A stretch of 64,000 bases of DNA from Bradyrhizobium commune (GTDB taxonomy: Bacteria; Pseudomonadota; Alphaproteobacteria; Rhizobiales; Xanthobacteraceae): contig NZ_CP061379.1 of NCBI RefSeq assembly GCF_015624505.1, positions 3,472,001-3,536,000 of the forward strand. Reading direction: 5' to 3'. Positions 48,511 through 58,777 of the stretch are shown here, piece after piece. The notes below the pieces were generated by a model that was not told where the DNA came from, did no database searches, and saw only the letters and a list, made by a program, of their open reading frames with translations. The translations under genes were made by a program, and so were the position numbers. The first letter of the stretch is position 1. The number at the start of each line of letters is the position of its first letter.

Positions 48511-50586
48511 ATGGTTCAGGCAATCGTTTTCCTGCCGCTGCTCGGCGCCATCCTCGCCGGCCTGATCGCGCTATTCGGCGCGCATGCCCGCAACCCCTCA
48601 GGCGACGAGGTCGAGCATCACGACGACGGGCATGGCCATGGCGACGCGCATGCGTCGGCCGCCCATGACGACCATAGTCATGACGATCATGCGCATGACG
48701 ATCACGGTCCGGCCGAGCCGCCGGCCGCGGGCTCGCGCGCGGCCGAGCTGATCACCACGGGGCTGCTGTTCGTCGCGGCGGCGCTGTCCTGGATGACGCT
48801 GGTCGATGTCGGCTTCATGCACCATGACGCCCGGATCCAGCTCTTGCCCTGGATCTTCTCCGGCGAATTGCAGGTCTGGTGGTCGCTGCGGGTCGACACG
48901 CTGACCGCCGTGATGCTGGTGGTGGTGACCACCGTGTCCTCGCTCGTGCACCTCTATTCCATCGGCTACATGGACGAGGATCCGTACCGTCCGCGCTTCT
49001 TCGGCTATCTCTCGCTGTTCACCTTCGCCATGCTGATGCTGGTGACCGCTGATAACCTCGTGCAGCTGTTCTTCGGGTGGGAAGGCGTGGGTCTGGCCAG
49101 CTACCTGCTGATCGGCTTCTGGTATCAGAAGCCGTCAGCGAACGCCGCCGCCATCAAGGCCTTCGTGGTCAATCGCGTCGGCGACTTTGGTTTTGCGCTC
49201 GGCATCTTCGCGATCTTCTACCTGACCAGCTCGACCGATTTCGAGACCATCTTCCATGCCGCTCCCGGCCTCACCGGCAAGACCATCGATTTCCTCGGCT
49301 GGCATGCCGATGCCCTGACGCTCACCTGCCTGCTGCTGTTCATGGGCGCGATGGGCAAGTCGGCGCAGTTCCTGCTGCACACCTGGTTGCCGGACGCGAT
49401 GGAGGGCCCGACACCTGTGTCGGCGCTGATCCACGCCGCGACCATGGTCACCGCCGGCGTGTTCATGGTGGCGCGCCTGTCGCCGCTGTTCGAGCTTGCC
49501 CCGAACGCGCAGGCCGTCGTGATGTTCTTCGGCGCGACCACCGCGTTCTTCGCGGCGACCATCGGCCTGGTCCAGAACGACATCAAGCGCATCGTCGCCT
49601 ACTCGACCTGTTCGCAGCTCGGCTACATGTTCGTGGCGATGGGGGCGGGGGCCTATTCGGTCGGCATGTTCCATTTGTTCACGCACGCCTTCTTCAAGGC
49701 GCTGCTTTTCTTAGGGAGCGGCTCGGTGATCTACGCGATGCACCACGAGCAGGACATCCGCAACATGGGCGGCCTCTGGCGCAAGATCCCCTACACCTAT
49801 GCGGTGATGGTGGTCGGCACGCTGGCGCTTACCGGCTTCCCGCTCACCGCCGGCTACTTCTCCAAGGACGCGATCATCGAGTCCGCCTACGCCTCGCACA
49901 ATCCGTTTGCTGTGTATGGCTTCCTGATGACGGTGATCGCGGCCGGCCTGACCTCGTTCTATTCCTGGCGCCTGATCTTCAAGACGTTCCATGGCGAGCC
50001 GCATGACGAGCATCATTACGAGGCCGCGCATGAGGCCCCGCTCTGGATCCTGATCCCGATCGGCGTTCTCGCGGTCGGTTCGATCGTCGCAGGGCTTCCG
50101 TTCAAGGAGCTGTTCGCCGGCCACGGCGTCGAGGAGTTCTTCCGCGAGTCCGTGAAGATGAACCCGCACATCATCGAGGAGATGCACCAGATCCCCGAGA
50201 CCATCGCCTTCCTGCCGACGGTGATGATGGTGCTGGGCTTCCTCGTCTCGTATTTGTTCTACATCCGCCGGCCGTATCTGCCGGTCGAGCTCGCGAACAC
50301 CCAGCCGATGCTGTACCAGTTCCTGCTCAACAAATGGTACTTCGACGAGCTCTACGATCTCATCTTCGTCCGCCCGGCGAAGTGGATCGGCTACCAGCTC
50401 TGGAAGAAGGGCGACGGCTTCATCATCGACGGTTTCGGTCCCGACGGCGTCTCGGCGCGCGTGTTGGACGTCACCCGCAACGTCGTGAAGATCCAGACCG
50501 GCTATCTCTACCACTACGCGTTCGCCATGCTGATCGGCGCCGCCGGCCTGATCACCTGGTTCATGTTCGGCTTTGGAGGCCAGTAA
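48511..50586 (+). CDS. nuoL: NADH-quinone oxidoreductase subunit L, with His-rich insertion
   Basis: A 691-residue antiporter-like proton-pumping subunit at the distal end of the membrane arm. Motifs are [21 protein letters not shown], the pumping-site [39 protein letters not shown] split by the conserved Lys, and the long C-terminal lateral helix region. Odd feature: after the first helix, residues about 25-72 form a hydrophilic segment rich in His and Asp (for example [20 protein letters not shown]), with about 12 His in all. Such an insertion is not part of the core fold and could bind metal. Confidence 0.97.
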   Translation: MVQAIVFLPLLGAILAGLIALFGAHARNPSGDEVEHHDDGHGHGDAHASAAHDDHSHDDHAHDDHGPAEPPAAGSRAAELITTGLLFVAAALSWMTLVDVGFMHHDARIQLLPWIFSGELQVWWSLRVDTLTAVMLVVVTTVSSLVHLYSIGYMDEDPYRPRFFGYLSLFTFAMLMLVTADNLVQLFFGWEGVGLASYLLIGFWYQKPSANAAAIKAFVVNRVGDFGFALGIFAIFYLTSSTDFETIFHAAPGLTGKTIDFLGWHADALTLTCLLLFMGAMGKSAQFLLHTWLPDAMEGPTPVSALIHAATMVTAGVFMVARLSPLFELAPNAQAVVMFFGATTAFFAATIGLVQNDIKRIVAYSTCSQLGYMFVAMGAGAYSVGMFHLFTHAFFKALLFLGSGSVIYAMHHEQDIRNMGGLWRKIPYTYAVMVVGTLALTGFPLTAGYFSKDAIIESAYASHNPFAVYGFLMTVIAAGLTSFYSWRLIFKTFHGEPHDEHHYEAAHEAPLWILIPIGVLAVGSIVAGLPFKELFAGHGVEEFFRESVKMNPHIIEEMHQIPETIAFLPTVMMVLGFLVSYLFYIRRPYLPVELANTQPMLYQFLLNKWYFDELYDLIFVRPAKWIGYQLWKKGDGFIIDGFGPDGVSARVLDVTRNVVKIQTGYLYHYAFAMLIGAAGLITWFMFGFGGQ

Positions 50587-52095
50587 ATGACAACCTGGCC
50601 AATCCTTTCGGTCACGACGTTCCTGCCGCTGGTCGGCGCGCTGATCGTCTATCTCAGCCGCGGTGATGACGAGGCCGCCCGGCGCAATTCGCGGTGGATC
50701 GCGCTCTGGACCACGCTGATCACCTTTGCGGTGTCGACGATCCTGGTTGTGCGCTTCGATCCGTCGAACCCGGACTTCCAGTTCGTCGAGAAGGCGAACT
50801 GGCTCGCCACCGGCATCACCTACCACATGGGCGTTGACGGCATCTCGCTGCCGCTCGTGATCCTCACCACCGCTGTGATGCCGTTCTGCATCATCGCGAG
50901 CTGGAAGGCGATCACCAACCGCGTTCGCGAATACATGATGGCGTTCCTGATCCTGGAAACGCTGATGATCGGCACCTTCTCGGCGCTCGATCTCATGCTG
51001 TTCTATCTGTTCTTCGAAGGCGGCCTGATCCCGATGTTCCTGATCATCGGCATCTGGGGCGGTCCTCGCCGGGTCTACGCGTCGTTCAAGTTCTTCCTCT
51101 ACACCTTCCTCGGCTCGGTGCTAATGCTGCTCGCCATCATGGCGCTGTACTGGAACGGCGGCACCACCGACATCCCGATCCTGATGCACACCGCCGTGCC
51201 GCGGTCGTTGCAGACCTGGGCCTGGCTCGCCTTCTTCGCATCCTTCGCGGTGAAGATGCCGATGTGGCCGGTGCACACCTGGCTGCCCGATGCGCACGTG
51301 GAAGCACCGACCGCGGGCTCGGTGGTGCTGGCGGCGATCCTGCTGAAGATGGGCGGCTACGGCTTCCTGCGCTTCTCGCTGCCGATGTTCCCGCTGGCCT
51401 CGCACGACTTCGCGCCGCTGATCTTCACGCTCTCGGTCATCGCCATCATCTACACCTCGCTGGTGGCGCTGATGCAGGAGGACATGAAGAAGCTGATCGC
51501 GTACTCGTCTGTGGCGCATATGGGCTTCGTTACCATGGGCATCTTCGCCGGCACCATGCAGGGCGTCGCCGGCGGCATGTTCCAGATGATCTCGCACGGC
51601 ATCGTCTCCGGCGCGCTGTTCCTCTGCGTCGGCGTCGTCTACGACCGCATGCACACCCGCGAGATCGCGGCCTATGGCGGCCTCGTCAACCGGATGCCGC
51701 TCTACGCGCTGACCTTCATGGTCTTCACCATGGCCAATGTCGGTCTGCCCGGGACGAGCGGCTTCGTCGGTGAGTTCATGACGCTGCTCGGCACCTTCAA
51801 GGTCTCGATCCCGACCGCGTTCTTCGCCACGACGGGCGTGATCCTGTCGGCGTGCTACGCGCTGTGGCTCTACCGCAAGGTGGTGTTCGGGGCGCTGGTC
51901 AAGCCGTCGCTGATGAGCATGAAGGATCTCACCTTGCGCGAATGTGTGACGCTGTTCCCGATGATCGCGCTGACGATCCTGTTCGGCGTCTGGCCGAAGC
52001 CGGTGCTCGACATGTCGGCCGCCTCGGTCCAGCAACTCGTCAATAACTACAACACCGCTGTGACGGCCGTGAAGGCCGCCGCACTGCTCCAGTGA
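50587..52095 (+). CDS. nuoM: NADH-quinone oxidoreductase subunit M
   Basis: A 502-residue antiporter-like subunit. Conserved residues are in [23 protein letters not shown] (membrane Glu) and [44 protein letters not shown] (Lys and the broken-helix region). [17 protein letters not shown] is typical. It starts directly at the base after the nuoL stop (TAAATG), so the two are translated together. Confidence 0.98.
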   Translation: MTTWPILSVTTFLPLVGALIVYLSRGDDEAARRNSRWIALWTTLITFAVSTILVVRFDPSNPDFQFVEKANWLATGITYHMGVDGISLPLVILTTAVMPFCIIASWKAITNRVREYMMAFLILETLMIGTFSALDLMLFYLFFEGGLIPMFLIIGIWGGPRRVYASFKFFLYTFLGSVLMLLAIMALYWNGGTTDIPILMHTAVPRSLQTWAWLAFFASFAVKMPMWPVHTWLPDAHVEAPTAGSVVLAAILLKMGGYGFLRFSLPMFPLASHDFAPLIFTLSVIAIIYTSLVALMQEDMKKLIAYSSVAHMGFVTMGIFAGTMQGVAGGMFQMISHGIVSGALFLCVGVVYDRMHTREIAAYGGLVNRMPLYALTFMVFTMANVGLPGTSGFVGEFMTLLGTFKVSIPTAFFATTGVILSACYALWLYRKVVFGALVKPSLMSMKDLTLRECVTLFPMIALTILFGVWPKPVLDMSAASVQQLVNNYNTAVTAVKAAALLQ

Positions 52096-52117
52096 TCGGG
52101 CAGGTCAGGATATCGCC

Positions 52118-53554
52118 ATGAGCTTTGAGACTGCAGGTTATCAACTGGCGCCGGTGCTGCCCGAGCTCGTGCTCGCGATCGGCGCCATGGCGCTTCTGAT
52201 GCTGGGCGCCTATCGCGGGCAGGGGACGACCAGCGCGGTCACGACGCTGGCGGTCCTGCTCTTGGTCGTGGTCGGCGTGCTCGAATATCTCCAGCCCGGC
52301 GGCAAGACCGTGACCTTCGGCGGCAGCTTCATCGTCGACGACTTTGCCCGGTTCATGAAGATCCTGGCCCTGATCGGCTCTGCGGTGACGCTGGTGCTGT
52401 CGACCGAGTTCCTGTCCGATCCGTCGCGCCGCATTTTCGAATACGCCATCCTGGTGCTGCTCTCGACGCTCGGTATGATGGTGTTGATCTCGGCCGGCGA
52501 CCTGATCTCGCTCTATCTCGGCCTCGAGCTGATGTCGCTCGCACTCTACGTCGTTGCGGCTTCGAACCGCGACAACGCCAAGTCGACCGAAGCCGGCCTG
52601 AAATATTTTGTGCTCGGCGCGCTGTCCTCGGGCATGCTGCTCTACGGCGCCTCGCTGATCTACGGCTTCACCGGCACCGTCAGCTTCGCCGGCATCGCCA
52701 CGGCCGCGACGGCTTCGAATATCGGCCTCGTGTTCGGCCTGGTCTTCCTGCTCGCCGGCCTCTGCTTCAAGGTTTCGGCCGTGCCGTTCCACATGTGGAC
52801 GCCCGACGTCTATGAGGGCGCGCCGACGCCGGTGACCGCCTTCTTCGCCTCTGCGCCGAAGGTCGCCGCACTCGCGGTGTTCACCCGCGTCACGCTGACC
52901 GCATTCCCGGGCATCGTCTCGCAATGGCAGCAGATCCTGGTGTTCGTGGCGATTGCGTCGATGGCGCTGGGTTCGTTCGCTGCGATCGGCCAGACCAACA
53001 TCAAGCGCCTGATGGCCTATTCCTCGATCGGCCATATGGGCTTTGCGCTGGTCGGCCTGGCCTCCGGCACGCTGGAGGGCGCGCAGGGCGTGCTGATGTA
53101 TATCGTGATCTATGTCGCGATGACGCTCGGCTCGTTCTCGATCATCCTCGCCATGAAGCGCAACGGCCAGGCGGTGGAAAAGATCAGCGACTTCGCCGGC
53201 CTGTCGCGGACCAATCCGCTGCTCGCCTTCATGTTCGCGATGCTGCTGTTCTCGCTCGCCGGCGTTCCGCCGCTCGCCGGCTTCTTCGGCAAATGGTACG
53301 TCTTCGTCGCCGCCATCAAGGCCAATCTGTTCGCGCTCGCCGTCATCGGCGTGCTGACCAGCGTGGTGGGCGCCTATTATTACCTCTCGATCGTCAAGAC
53401 AATGTATTTCGACGAGCCGGCCGGCCAGGTCGATCCGGTCCGCATCGAGGTGAAGACGGTGATGGCGGTCGCGGGTGTGTTCAACATCCTGTTCGCGCTG
53501 TTCGCGGGCCCCGTGGTGAGTGTCGCCTCGGCCGCGGCAAAGTCGCTGTTCTAG
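52118..53554 (+). CDS. nuoN: NADH-quinone oxidoreductase subunit N
   Basis: A 478-residue antiporter-like subunit. Family motifs are YLGLELMSLALYVVAASNRDNAKSTEAGLKYFVLGALSSGMLLYG, CFKVSAVPFHMWTPDVYEGAPTPVTAFFASAPKVA (conserved Lys) and LMAYSSIGHMGFALVGLA. It ends the 14-subunit set. birA begins one base after its stop, so transcription probably runs on. Confidence 0.98.
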   Translation: MSFETAGYQLAPVLPELVLAIGAMALLMLGAYRGQGTTSAVTTLAVLLLVVVGVLEYLQPGGKTVTFGGSFIVDDFARFMKILALIGSAVTLVLSTEFLSDPSRRIFEYAILVLLSTLGMMVLISAGDLISLYLGLELMSLALYVVAASNRDNAKSTEAGLKYFVLGALSSGMLLYGASLIYGFTGTVSFAGIATAATASNIGLVFGLVFLLAGLCFKVSAVPFHMWTPDVYEGAPTPVTAFFASAPKVAALAVFTRVTLTAFPGIVSQWQQILVFVAIASMALGSFAAIGQTNIKRLMAYSSIGHMGFALVGLASGTLEGAQGVLMYIVIYVAMTLGSFSIILAMKRNGQAVEKISDFAGLSRTNPLLAFMFAMLLFSLAGVPPLAGFFGKWYVFVAAIKANLFALAVIGVLTSVVGAYYYLSIVKTMYFDEPAGQVDPVRIEVKTVMAVAGVFNILFALFAGPVVSVASAAAKSLF

Positions 53555-53555
53555 G

Positions 53556-54362
53556 ATGGCCTTCACGCTCGGTCCTCGTGCACTCTCGGCGGGCTACAGG
53601 CTCGCAGCGTTGGAGCGGACCGGCTCGACCAACACCGACGCGATCGAAGCGGCGCGCGCCGGCGAACGCGGCCCGATCTGGTTCGTGACCTCCGAGCAGA
53701 CCGCCGGCCGCGGCCGGCGCCAGCGTCCCTGGATCGCGCCGCGCGGTAATCTGGCGGCCAGCGTCCTCGAAGTCATGGACGTTGCTCCCGCGGTCGCCGC
53801 CACGATCGGCTTTGCCGCCGGACTCGCGGAGGAGGCCGCGCTGGAGAAGGTCAGCCTCGAGGCCGCGCTGCGCCTTGGCCCCGACCGTCCCCGCTACGCC
53901 CTGAAATGGCCGAACGACGTGCTGGCCGGCGGCAAGAAGCTCGTCGGCATCGGTCTCGAGGCGGAGGCTGTCGACGATGGCCTCGCCGTGGTGGTCGGTA
54001 TCGGCACCAACGTGGTTGCGGCGCCAGAGGGCACGCCAACGCCCGCGGTGTCGCTCGCAGCCCTGGGCGTCCAGATCAGCGCCGACGAGCTGTTTTCGGC
54101 CCTGTCCGACGCCTGGGTCGAATTCCGTGGCATCTGGGACAATGGAAACGGCTTCGCCGAGATCCGTAAACTGTGGCTGGCGCGCGCCGCCGGTCTCGGC
54201 GAGCGGGTGGCGATCCACACGGGGACGACGACGCTGGAAGGCATTTTCGACACCATCGACGACACCGGCTGCCTGATCGTCCGGACCGCGGAGGGGCGGC
54301 GGGTGCCAGTGGCCGCGGGCGAAGTGTTCTTCGGTCCGGTGCGCTCGGTGGGAGCGGCGTGA
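53556..54362 (+). CDS. birA: Biotin--[acetyl-CoA carboxylase] ligase
   Basis: A 268-residue ligase that attaches biotin to AccB and other carboxylases. Motifs are LERTGSTNTDAIEAA (substrate loop), TAGRGRRQRPWIAPRGNL (biotinyl-AMP loop) and ALKWPNDVLAGGKKLVGIGLE (catalytic Lys region), followed by the C-terminal SH3-like domain (TGCLIVRTAEGRRVPVAAGEVFF). It lacks the N-terminal helix-turn-helix, so it is a ligase only and not a repressor. The ATG at 53556 lies one base after the nuoN stop; its end overlaps rnj (TGATG). Confidence 0.93.
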   Translation: MAFTLGPRALSAGYRLAALERTGSTNTDAIEAARAGERGPIWFVTSEQTAGRGRRQRPWIAPRGNLAASVLEVMDVAPAVAATIGFAAGLAEEAALEKVSLEAALRLGPDRPRYALKWPNDVLAGGKKLVGIGLEAEAVDDGLAVVVGIGTNVVAAPEGTPTPAVSLAALGVQISADELFSALSDAWVEFRGIWDNGNGFAEIRKLWLARAAGLGERVAIHTGTTTLEGIFDTIDDTGCLIVRTAEGRRVPVAAGEVFFGPVRSVGAA

Positions 54363-56032
54363 TGGCGAGGCCCGACGAACTGGTGTTTGCGCCGCTCGGC
54401 GGTGTCGGCGAGATCGGCATGAATTTGTCGATCTACGGCCTCGGCAACCGCCACCAGCGTTCCTGGTTGGCAGTCGATCTCGGCGTCTCCTTCGGCGACG
54501 AGGAGCATCTGCCGGGCATCGATTTGATCATGCCCGACATCGGCTTCCTGGAGAAGGAGCGCAAGAACCTGATGGGGCTGGTGCTCACGCACGCCCATGA
54601 GGACCATTTCGGCGCGATCATCGATCTCTGGCCGAAGCTGCAATGCCCGATCTACGCGACCAAATTCAGCGCGGCGCTGTTCGAGGCCAAATGCGCCGCC
54701 GAGCGCAACGCGCCGAACATCCCCGTCACCGTGATCCCGTCGGGCGGACGGGTCGACATCGGCCCGTTCAACGTCGAGTTCATCCCGGTTGCGCATTCGA
54801 TTCCGGAATCGCATGCGCTGGCGATCCACACCGAAGCCGGCACCGTGCTGCACACCGGCGACTGGAAGATCGACCCGACCCCGAATATCGGCCGTCCGAC
54901 CGATGAGAAGCGGCTGCGCGAATTGGGCGAGGAGGGCGTGCTCGCCCTGATCGGCGATTCCACCAATGCGGTCCGCGACGGCCGCTCGCCCTCGGAAACC
55001 GAGGTCGCCCGGACCATCATCGACCTCGTCAAATCGGCCAAGGGCCGCGTCGCGGTCACGACCTTTGCCTCCAACGTCGCCCGCATCAAGGCGGTCGCCG
55101 ACGCCGCGAAGGCCGCCGATCGCGAGGTCGTCGTCGTCGGGCGCGCCATGGAGCGCGTGGTGCAGGTCGCGCGCGAGACCGGCTATCTCGACGGCGTGCA
55201 GAATTTCCGCTCGCCCGAGGTCTACGGCCACCTGCCGCAGGACAAGGTGCTGGCGCTCTGCACCGGCAGCCAGGGCGAAGCCCGCGCCGCGCTGGCGCGG
55301 ATCGCCAATGACGATCATCCCGAGATCACGCTCAACCGCGGCGACAGCGTGATCTTCTCCTCGCGCACCATTCCCGGCAACGAGAAGGCGGTCGGTGCGA
55401 TCATCAACAATCTGATCCTGCAGGGCGTCGAGGTCATCACCGACCGCACCCATCTGGTCCACGTCTCCGGCCACCCGCGCCGCGACGAGCTGCGCGACAT
55501 GATCGCCTGGACCAGGCCGCAGCTCCTGATCCCCGTCCATGGCGAGGCCCTGCATCTGCACGAGCACGCAAAGCTCGCCCGCGCCGCCGGCGTGCCGCGG
55601 GTGCTGGTGGTCCGCAACGGCGACCTGGTCAAGCTCGGTCCCGGCGATCCCGGCATCATCGGCGAGGTGCCCTCGGGCCGGCTCTACAAGGACGGCACCA
55701 TCCTCGAGGACGCCAAATCGCGTGCCGTGGTGGAACGTCGCCGCATGGCGTTCTCCGGCTGCGCCTTCGTCGCCATCGCCATGACCGCGCAGGGCGAGCT
55801 TGCCGACGATCCCGAGGTCGATCTCGTCGGCATCCCCGAGAAGAACCGGGCCGGCGAGCCGTTCGACGACATCGTCTTCGATGCCGTGATGTCCACCATC
55901 GAGGGCCTGCCGCGTGCGCGCCGCCGCGATCCGGATGCGCTCGGTGAATCGGTGCGGCGCGCCGTCCGGGCGGTGATCAACGAACATTGGGGCAAAAAGC
56001 CCCCCTGTCTGGTACACGTCCTGACAGTCTAA
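54362..56032 (+). CDS. rnj: Ribonuclease J
   Basis: A 556-residue metallo-beta-lactamase/beta-CASP nuclease with 5'-exo- and endonuclease activity on mRNA and rRNA precursors. The metal motif is LTHAHEDHFGA (His77, His79, Asp81, His82), with VAHSIPESHAL, TGDWKIDPTP, LIGDSTNAVRDGRSPSE and the beta-CASP motifs VHVSGHPRRDELRDMI and LLIPVHGEALHLHEHAKLA. RNase J matures 23S rRNA 5' ends in alphaproteobacteria. It is coupled to birA by TGATG and is co-transcribed with the nuo operon tail. Confidence 0.96.
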   Translation: MARPDELVFAPLGGVGEIGMNLSIYGLGNRHQRSWLAVDLGVSFGDEEHLPGIDLIMPDIGFLEKERKNLMGLVLTHAHEDHFGAIIDLWPKLQCPIYATKFSAALFEAKCAAERNAPNIPVTVIPSGGRVDIGPFNVEFIPVAHSIPESHALAIHTEAGTVLHTGDWKIDPTPNIGRPTDEKRLRELGEEGVLALIGDSTNAVRDGRSPSETEVARTIIDLVKSAKGRVAVTTFASNVARIKAVADAAKAADREVVVVGRAMERVVQVARETGYLDGVQNFRSPEVYGHLPQDKVLALCTGSQGEARAALARIANDDHPEITLNRGDSVIFSSRTIPGNEKAVGAIINNLILQGVEVITDRTHLVHVSGHPRRDELRDMIAWTRPQLLIPVHGEALHLHEHAKLARAAGVPRVLVVRNGDLVKLGPGDPGIIGEVPSGRLYKDGTILEDAKSRAVVERRRMAFSGCAFVAIAMTAQGELADDPEVDLVGIPEKNRAGEPFDDIVFDAVMSTIEGLPRARRRDPDALGESVRRAVRAVINEHWGKKPPCLVHVLTV

Positions 56033-56043
56033 GGGAGAAGCAT

Positions 56044-56448
56044 ATGCTGGGCCGGCTCAACCATGTCGCGATCGCGACCAAGGACGCCGTCAAGGCTGCA
56101 AAAATCTACGGCGCCGCGTTTGGCGCAGAGATCTCGGACGCCGTCCCGCTGCCCGAGCATGGCGTCACCACCGTGTTCGCGACGCTGCCCAACACCAAGA
56201 TCGAGTTCATCGAGCCGCTGGGCGAAGCCTCCCCAATCGCAAAATTCATCGATCGTAATCCCGACGGCGGCATCCACCATGTCTGCTACGAGGTTGTCGA
56301 CATCATCGCCTCGCGCGACACGCTGGTGAAGGAGGGGGCGCGGGTGCTCGGCGACGGCGTGCCGAAGATCGGCGCCCACGGCAAGCCGGTGCTGTTCCTG
56401 CACCCGAAGGATTTTTCCGGCGCCCTCGTCGAAATCGAGCAGGCATAA
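56044..56448 (+). CDS. mce: Methylmalonyl-CoA epimerase
   Basis: A 134-residue glyoxalase-fold protein that interconverts (2S)- and (2R)-methylmalonyl-CoA in propionyl-CoA breakdown. Metal ligands are in GRLNHVAIATKD (His), GIHHVCYEVVD (His) and the final GALVEIEQA (Glu). VPLPEHGVTTVFATLPNTKIEFIEPLG is typical of the family. AGGGAGAA stands before the ATG at 56044. It follows rnj after 11 bases, a common order in alphaproteobacteria. Confidence 0.94.
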   Translation: MLGRLNHVAIATKDAVKAAKIYGAAFGAEISDAVPLPEHGVTTVFATLPNTKIEFIEPLGEASPIAKFIDRNPDGGIHHVCYEVVDIIASRDTLVKEGARVLGDGVPKIGAHGKPVLFLHPKDFSGALVEIEQA

Positions 56449-56457
56449 GGCCGCCCC

Positions 56458-56733
56458 ATGGCCTATCAAATCTCGACCGGGCTTGCGATCTACTTCGTCA
56501 TCTGGTGGATCGCGTTGTTCCTGACGCTGCCCTTTGGCATACGCAGCCAGCATGAGGATGGCGCCGGCGCGCCCGGCACCGACCCCGGCGCACCGATCCT
56601 GACCGGCATGAAGCGCAAGCTGATCTGGACCACGATCATCTCGGCGATCATCTTTGCCGCCGGCATGGCCGCCTATCACGCCGGCTACCTCTCGATCGAA
56701 CGGCTGTCGAAACTGATGGGAATGCCGTTCTAG
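56458..56733 (+). CDS. DUF1467 family membrane protein
   Basis: A 91-residue protein with two transmembrane helices (GLAIYFVIWWIALFLTLPFG and LIWTTIISAIIFAAGMAAYHAGY), separated by a Gly/Pro-rich loop, matching DUF1467. In alphaproteobacteria this gene regularly follows mce. Function is unknown. It starts 9 bases after the mce stop and ends just before the palindromic repeat, which probably closes the operon. Confidence 0.85.
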   Translation: MAYQISTGLAIYFVIWWIALFLTLPFGIRSQHEDGAGAPGTDPGAPILTGMKRKLIWTTIISAIIFAAGMAAYHAGYLSIERLSKLMGMPF

Positions 56734-56737
56734 TTTC

Positions 56738-56892
56738 ACCTCTCCCGAAGGGAGAGGTCGGATCGCTTCGAAGACGCGATCCGGGTGAGGGGTTACGGTC
56801 TCACCGCGTGCTGCGGCCCCTCACCCGGATTGCACTGGACGATGCTACGCATTGCCAGGCGCAATCCGACCTCTCCCCGCTGGGGAGAGGTG
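56738..56892. repeat. MITE-like palindromic intergenic repeat (second copy of the family)
   Basis: The left arm [31 protein letters not shown] segment (from 56738) pairs with the right arm ending at 56892 (ATCCGACCTCTCCCC and GGGGAGAGGTGTG). Inside, ATCCGGGTGAGGGG (56779-56792) faces CCCCTCACCCGGAT (56817-56830). The arms share the CCTCTCCC/GGGAGAGG and GGGTGAGGGG blocks with the element at 557-710. The family is dispersed in intergenic regions and may affect mRNA 3' ends. Confidence 0.8.
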
Positions 56893-56958
56893 TGATACCG
56901 ATAGACCGTACTTCGTCTCGATTGGAATTTCGTAGTTGCGTCGCTGTTGGGGGACCAA

Positions 56959-57306
56959 ATGACTTTTCAGAGGATCGTCGTCGCGCTTCTGGTGCTGATC
57001 GTCGCCGGTCTTGGCGCCGTCGGCTACTTCGAGTGGAGGATGGCCGTGCAGGTGCGAACGCTGAAGGCCTTCGTCGAGGGCTATGTCTTCAACGAGGCCG
57101 TGATGGCCTGCGAGCAGGCCAAGAGCTCGACGCCGTTCAAATGGAATGGCGGCAAGAGCACCTCGGTGATCGGGCTGAACTCGGTCAAGCTGGACAAATA
57201 CACGGTCAGCGCCAGCTACACGCTGGTGGCGGACAGCGTCTATTGCGATTACGATCCGATCAAAAGAAAGGCCGAGATCGGCTCGAGCTTCCTGGAGCGG
57301 GAGTAA
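56959..57306 (+). CDS. Small membrane-anchored protein, unknown
   Basis: A 115-residue protein from the ATG at 56959, with GGGGGA about 7 bases upstream. One N-terminal helix (RIVVALLVLIVAGLGAVGYF) is followed by an extracytoplasmic domain of about 85 residues with two Cys (VMACEQAK and SVYCDYDP) that could be paired. No family is recognised. It precedes mtnK by 33 bases, but no functional link is apparent. Confidence 0.65.
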   Translation: MTFQRIVVALLVLIVAGLGAVGYFEWRMAVQVRTLKAFVEGYVFNEAVMACEQAKSSTPFKWNGGKSTSVIGLNSVKLDKYTVSASYTLVADSVYCDYDPIKRKAEIGSSFLERE

Positions 57307-57339
57307 CGATCCGGCCCAAGCAAATGGGATGGGATCGCC

Positions 57340-58632
57340 ATGACCGGGGACCGGGCGGGGGATTATCGGATTCTGCATGAGGCCGCCTTGCGGGATTATC
57401 TCGCAGGCGTTCCGGACCTCGCGGCACTGCTCGGCGCCGAGCCGGTGTCCTGGTCGGTCACCGAGGTCGGCGACGGCAATCTCAACCTCGTCTTCATCGT
57501 CAAGGGCGACCGCGGCGGCGTCGCCGTGAAGCAGGCGCTGCCTTACGTCCGCCTGGTCGGCGAAAGCTGGCCGCTGCCGCTATCGCGCGCCCATTACGAA
57601 TTCTTGGCCTTGTCCCGACAGGGCGAGCTCGCACCGGGTCTCGTCCCGGCGTTGCTGCATCACAACGAGAGGCTGGCGCTGACCGTGATGGAGCTGCTCG
57701 AGCCCCACATCATCATGCGCAAGGGGCTGGTGGCAGGCACGCACTATCCGCGCTTCGTCGACGACATCACCACTTTCATGGCGCAGACGCTGTTTTTCAC
57801 ATCCGACCTCGCGCTCTCCGCCGCCGAGAAGAAAGAGGGCATCGCGGCCTTCGCCGGCAACCACGCGCTGTGCAAGATCACCGAGGATCTGATCTTCACC
57901 GATCCCTACCGCATCGCCGAGCAGAACCGCTGGACCGCGCCTTATCTCGATGGCCTCGCCGGAGCCTTGCGCGACGACATGGAGCTGCATGTCGCGATCT
58001 CCCGGCTGAAGCTGAAGTTCATGGCAAGCCCGGAAGCGCTGCTCCATGGTGACCTCCACACCGGCTCGATCATGGTGACGGAGCGCGAGATGCGCGTGAT
58101 CGATCCCGAATTCGCGTTCTACGGCCCAATGGGGTTCGACACCGGCGCCGTCATCGCCAATCTCCTGATGGCCTATTTTGCATCCGCCGGCCACGAGCGC
58201 TCGCCGGGCGAACGGCGCGCCTTCGAGGCTTGGGTGCTGGAGACCGTCGAAAAGGTCTGGACCGAGTTCGCTCGGAAATTCCTCGACCTCTGGCGGGCCG
58301 GAGCGGTCGGCGACGCCTATCCGGCCTTGCTCTTCGCGGGTGAAAAGGGCGCCACGCGGCTGGAGGCCGAGCGGCAGGCCTACATGCAACGCCTGTTCGC
58401 CGACACAATCGGCTTCGCCGCCGCAAAAACCATCCGTCGCATCTTCGGCCTCGCTCACAACATCGATTTCGAGCTGATCGAGGACCCGAAAAAGCGCGCG
58501 ATCGGCGAAGCGCGAGCGGTACGGCTGGCGAGGGCGATGATGGTGGATACGGGGGCTTTTGCGGGCATCGCGGATGTCAGCGGCGCTGCACGGAAATTGC
58601 GCGACTGGCAGCCGGAGTTCGCGGCCGGCTAG
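57340..58632 (+). CDS. mtnK: S-methyl-5-thioribose kinase
   Basis: A 430-residue APH-fold kinase of the methionine salvage pathway that phosphorylates methylthioribose. Motifs are VTEVGDGNLNLVFIVKGDRGGVAVKQALPYVRLVGESWPL (nucleotide loop and Lys), the catalytic LLHGDLHTGSIMV (HGDxH) and VIDPEFAFYGPMGFD (metal-binding DxE). The tail FAAAKTIRRIFGLAHNIDFE is typical. mtnA and the other salvage genes are not in this window; the next genes encode an ABC importer. Confidence 0.95.
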   Translation: MTGDRAGDYRILHEAALRDYLAGVPDLAALLGAEPVSWSVTEVGDGNLNLVFIVKGDRGGVAVKQALPYVRLVGESWPLPLSRAHYEFLALSRQGELAPGLVPALLHHNERLALTVMELLEPHIIMRKGLVAGTHYPRFVDDITTFMAQTLFFTSDLALSAAEKKEGIAAFAGNHALCKITEDLIFTDPYRIAEQNRWTAPYLDGLAGALRDDMELHVAISRLKLKFMASPEALLHGDLHTGSIMVTEREMRVIDPEFAFYGPMGFDTGAVIANLLMAYFASAGHERSPGERRAFEAWVLETVEKVWTEFARKFLDLWRAGAVGDAYPALLFAGEKGATRLEAERQAYMQRLFADTIGFAAAKTIRRIFGLAHNIDFELIEDPKKRAIGEARAVRLARAMMVDTGAFAGIADVSGAARKLRDWQPEFAAG

Positions 58633-58777
58633 GGCGCGCAACCGCGCCAGCCGATGGAGCCGGGCAGAGGGACCGCCTTCGGAACCGGCATCGATCGCCA
58701 AAACGAGAAGCTTGCGCTCGACGGGCTGCGAATGGTCAACTCGTCGGTCGGAAGGCTCCTGTATTTTTGGAGGACAT

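Noticed and set aside
53894..56017. Long minus-strand open frame across birA and rnj
   Set aside because: It is antisense to two well-supported genes, with the same GC-driven pattern and no motif.
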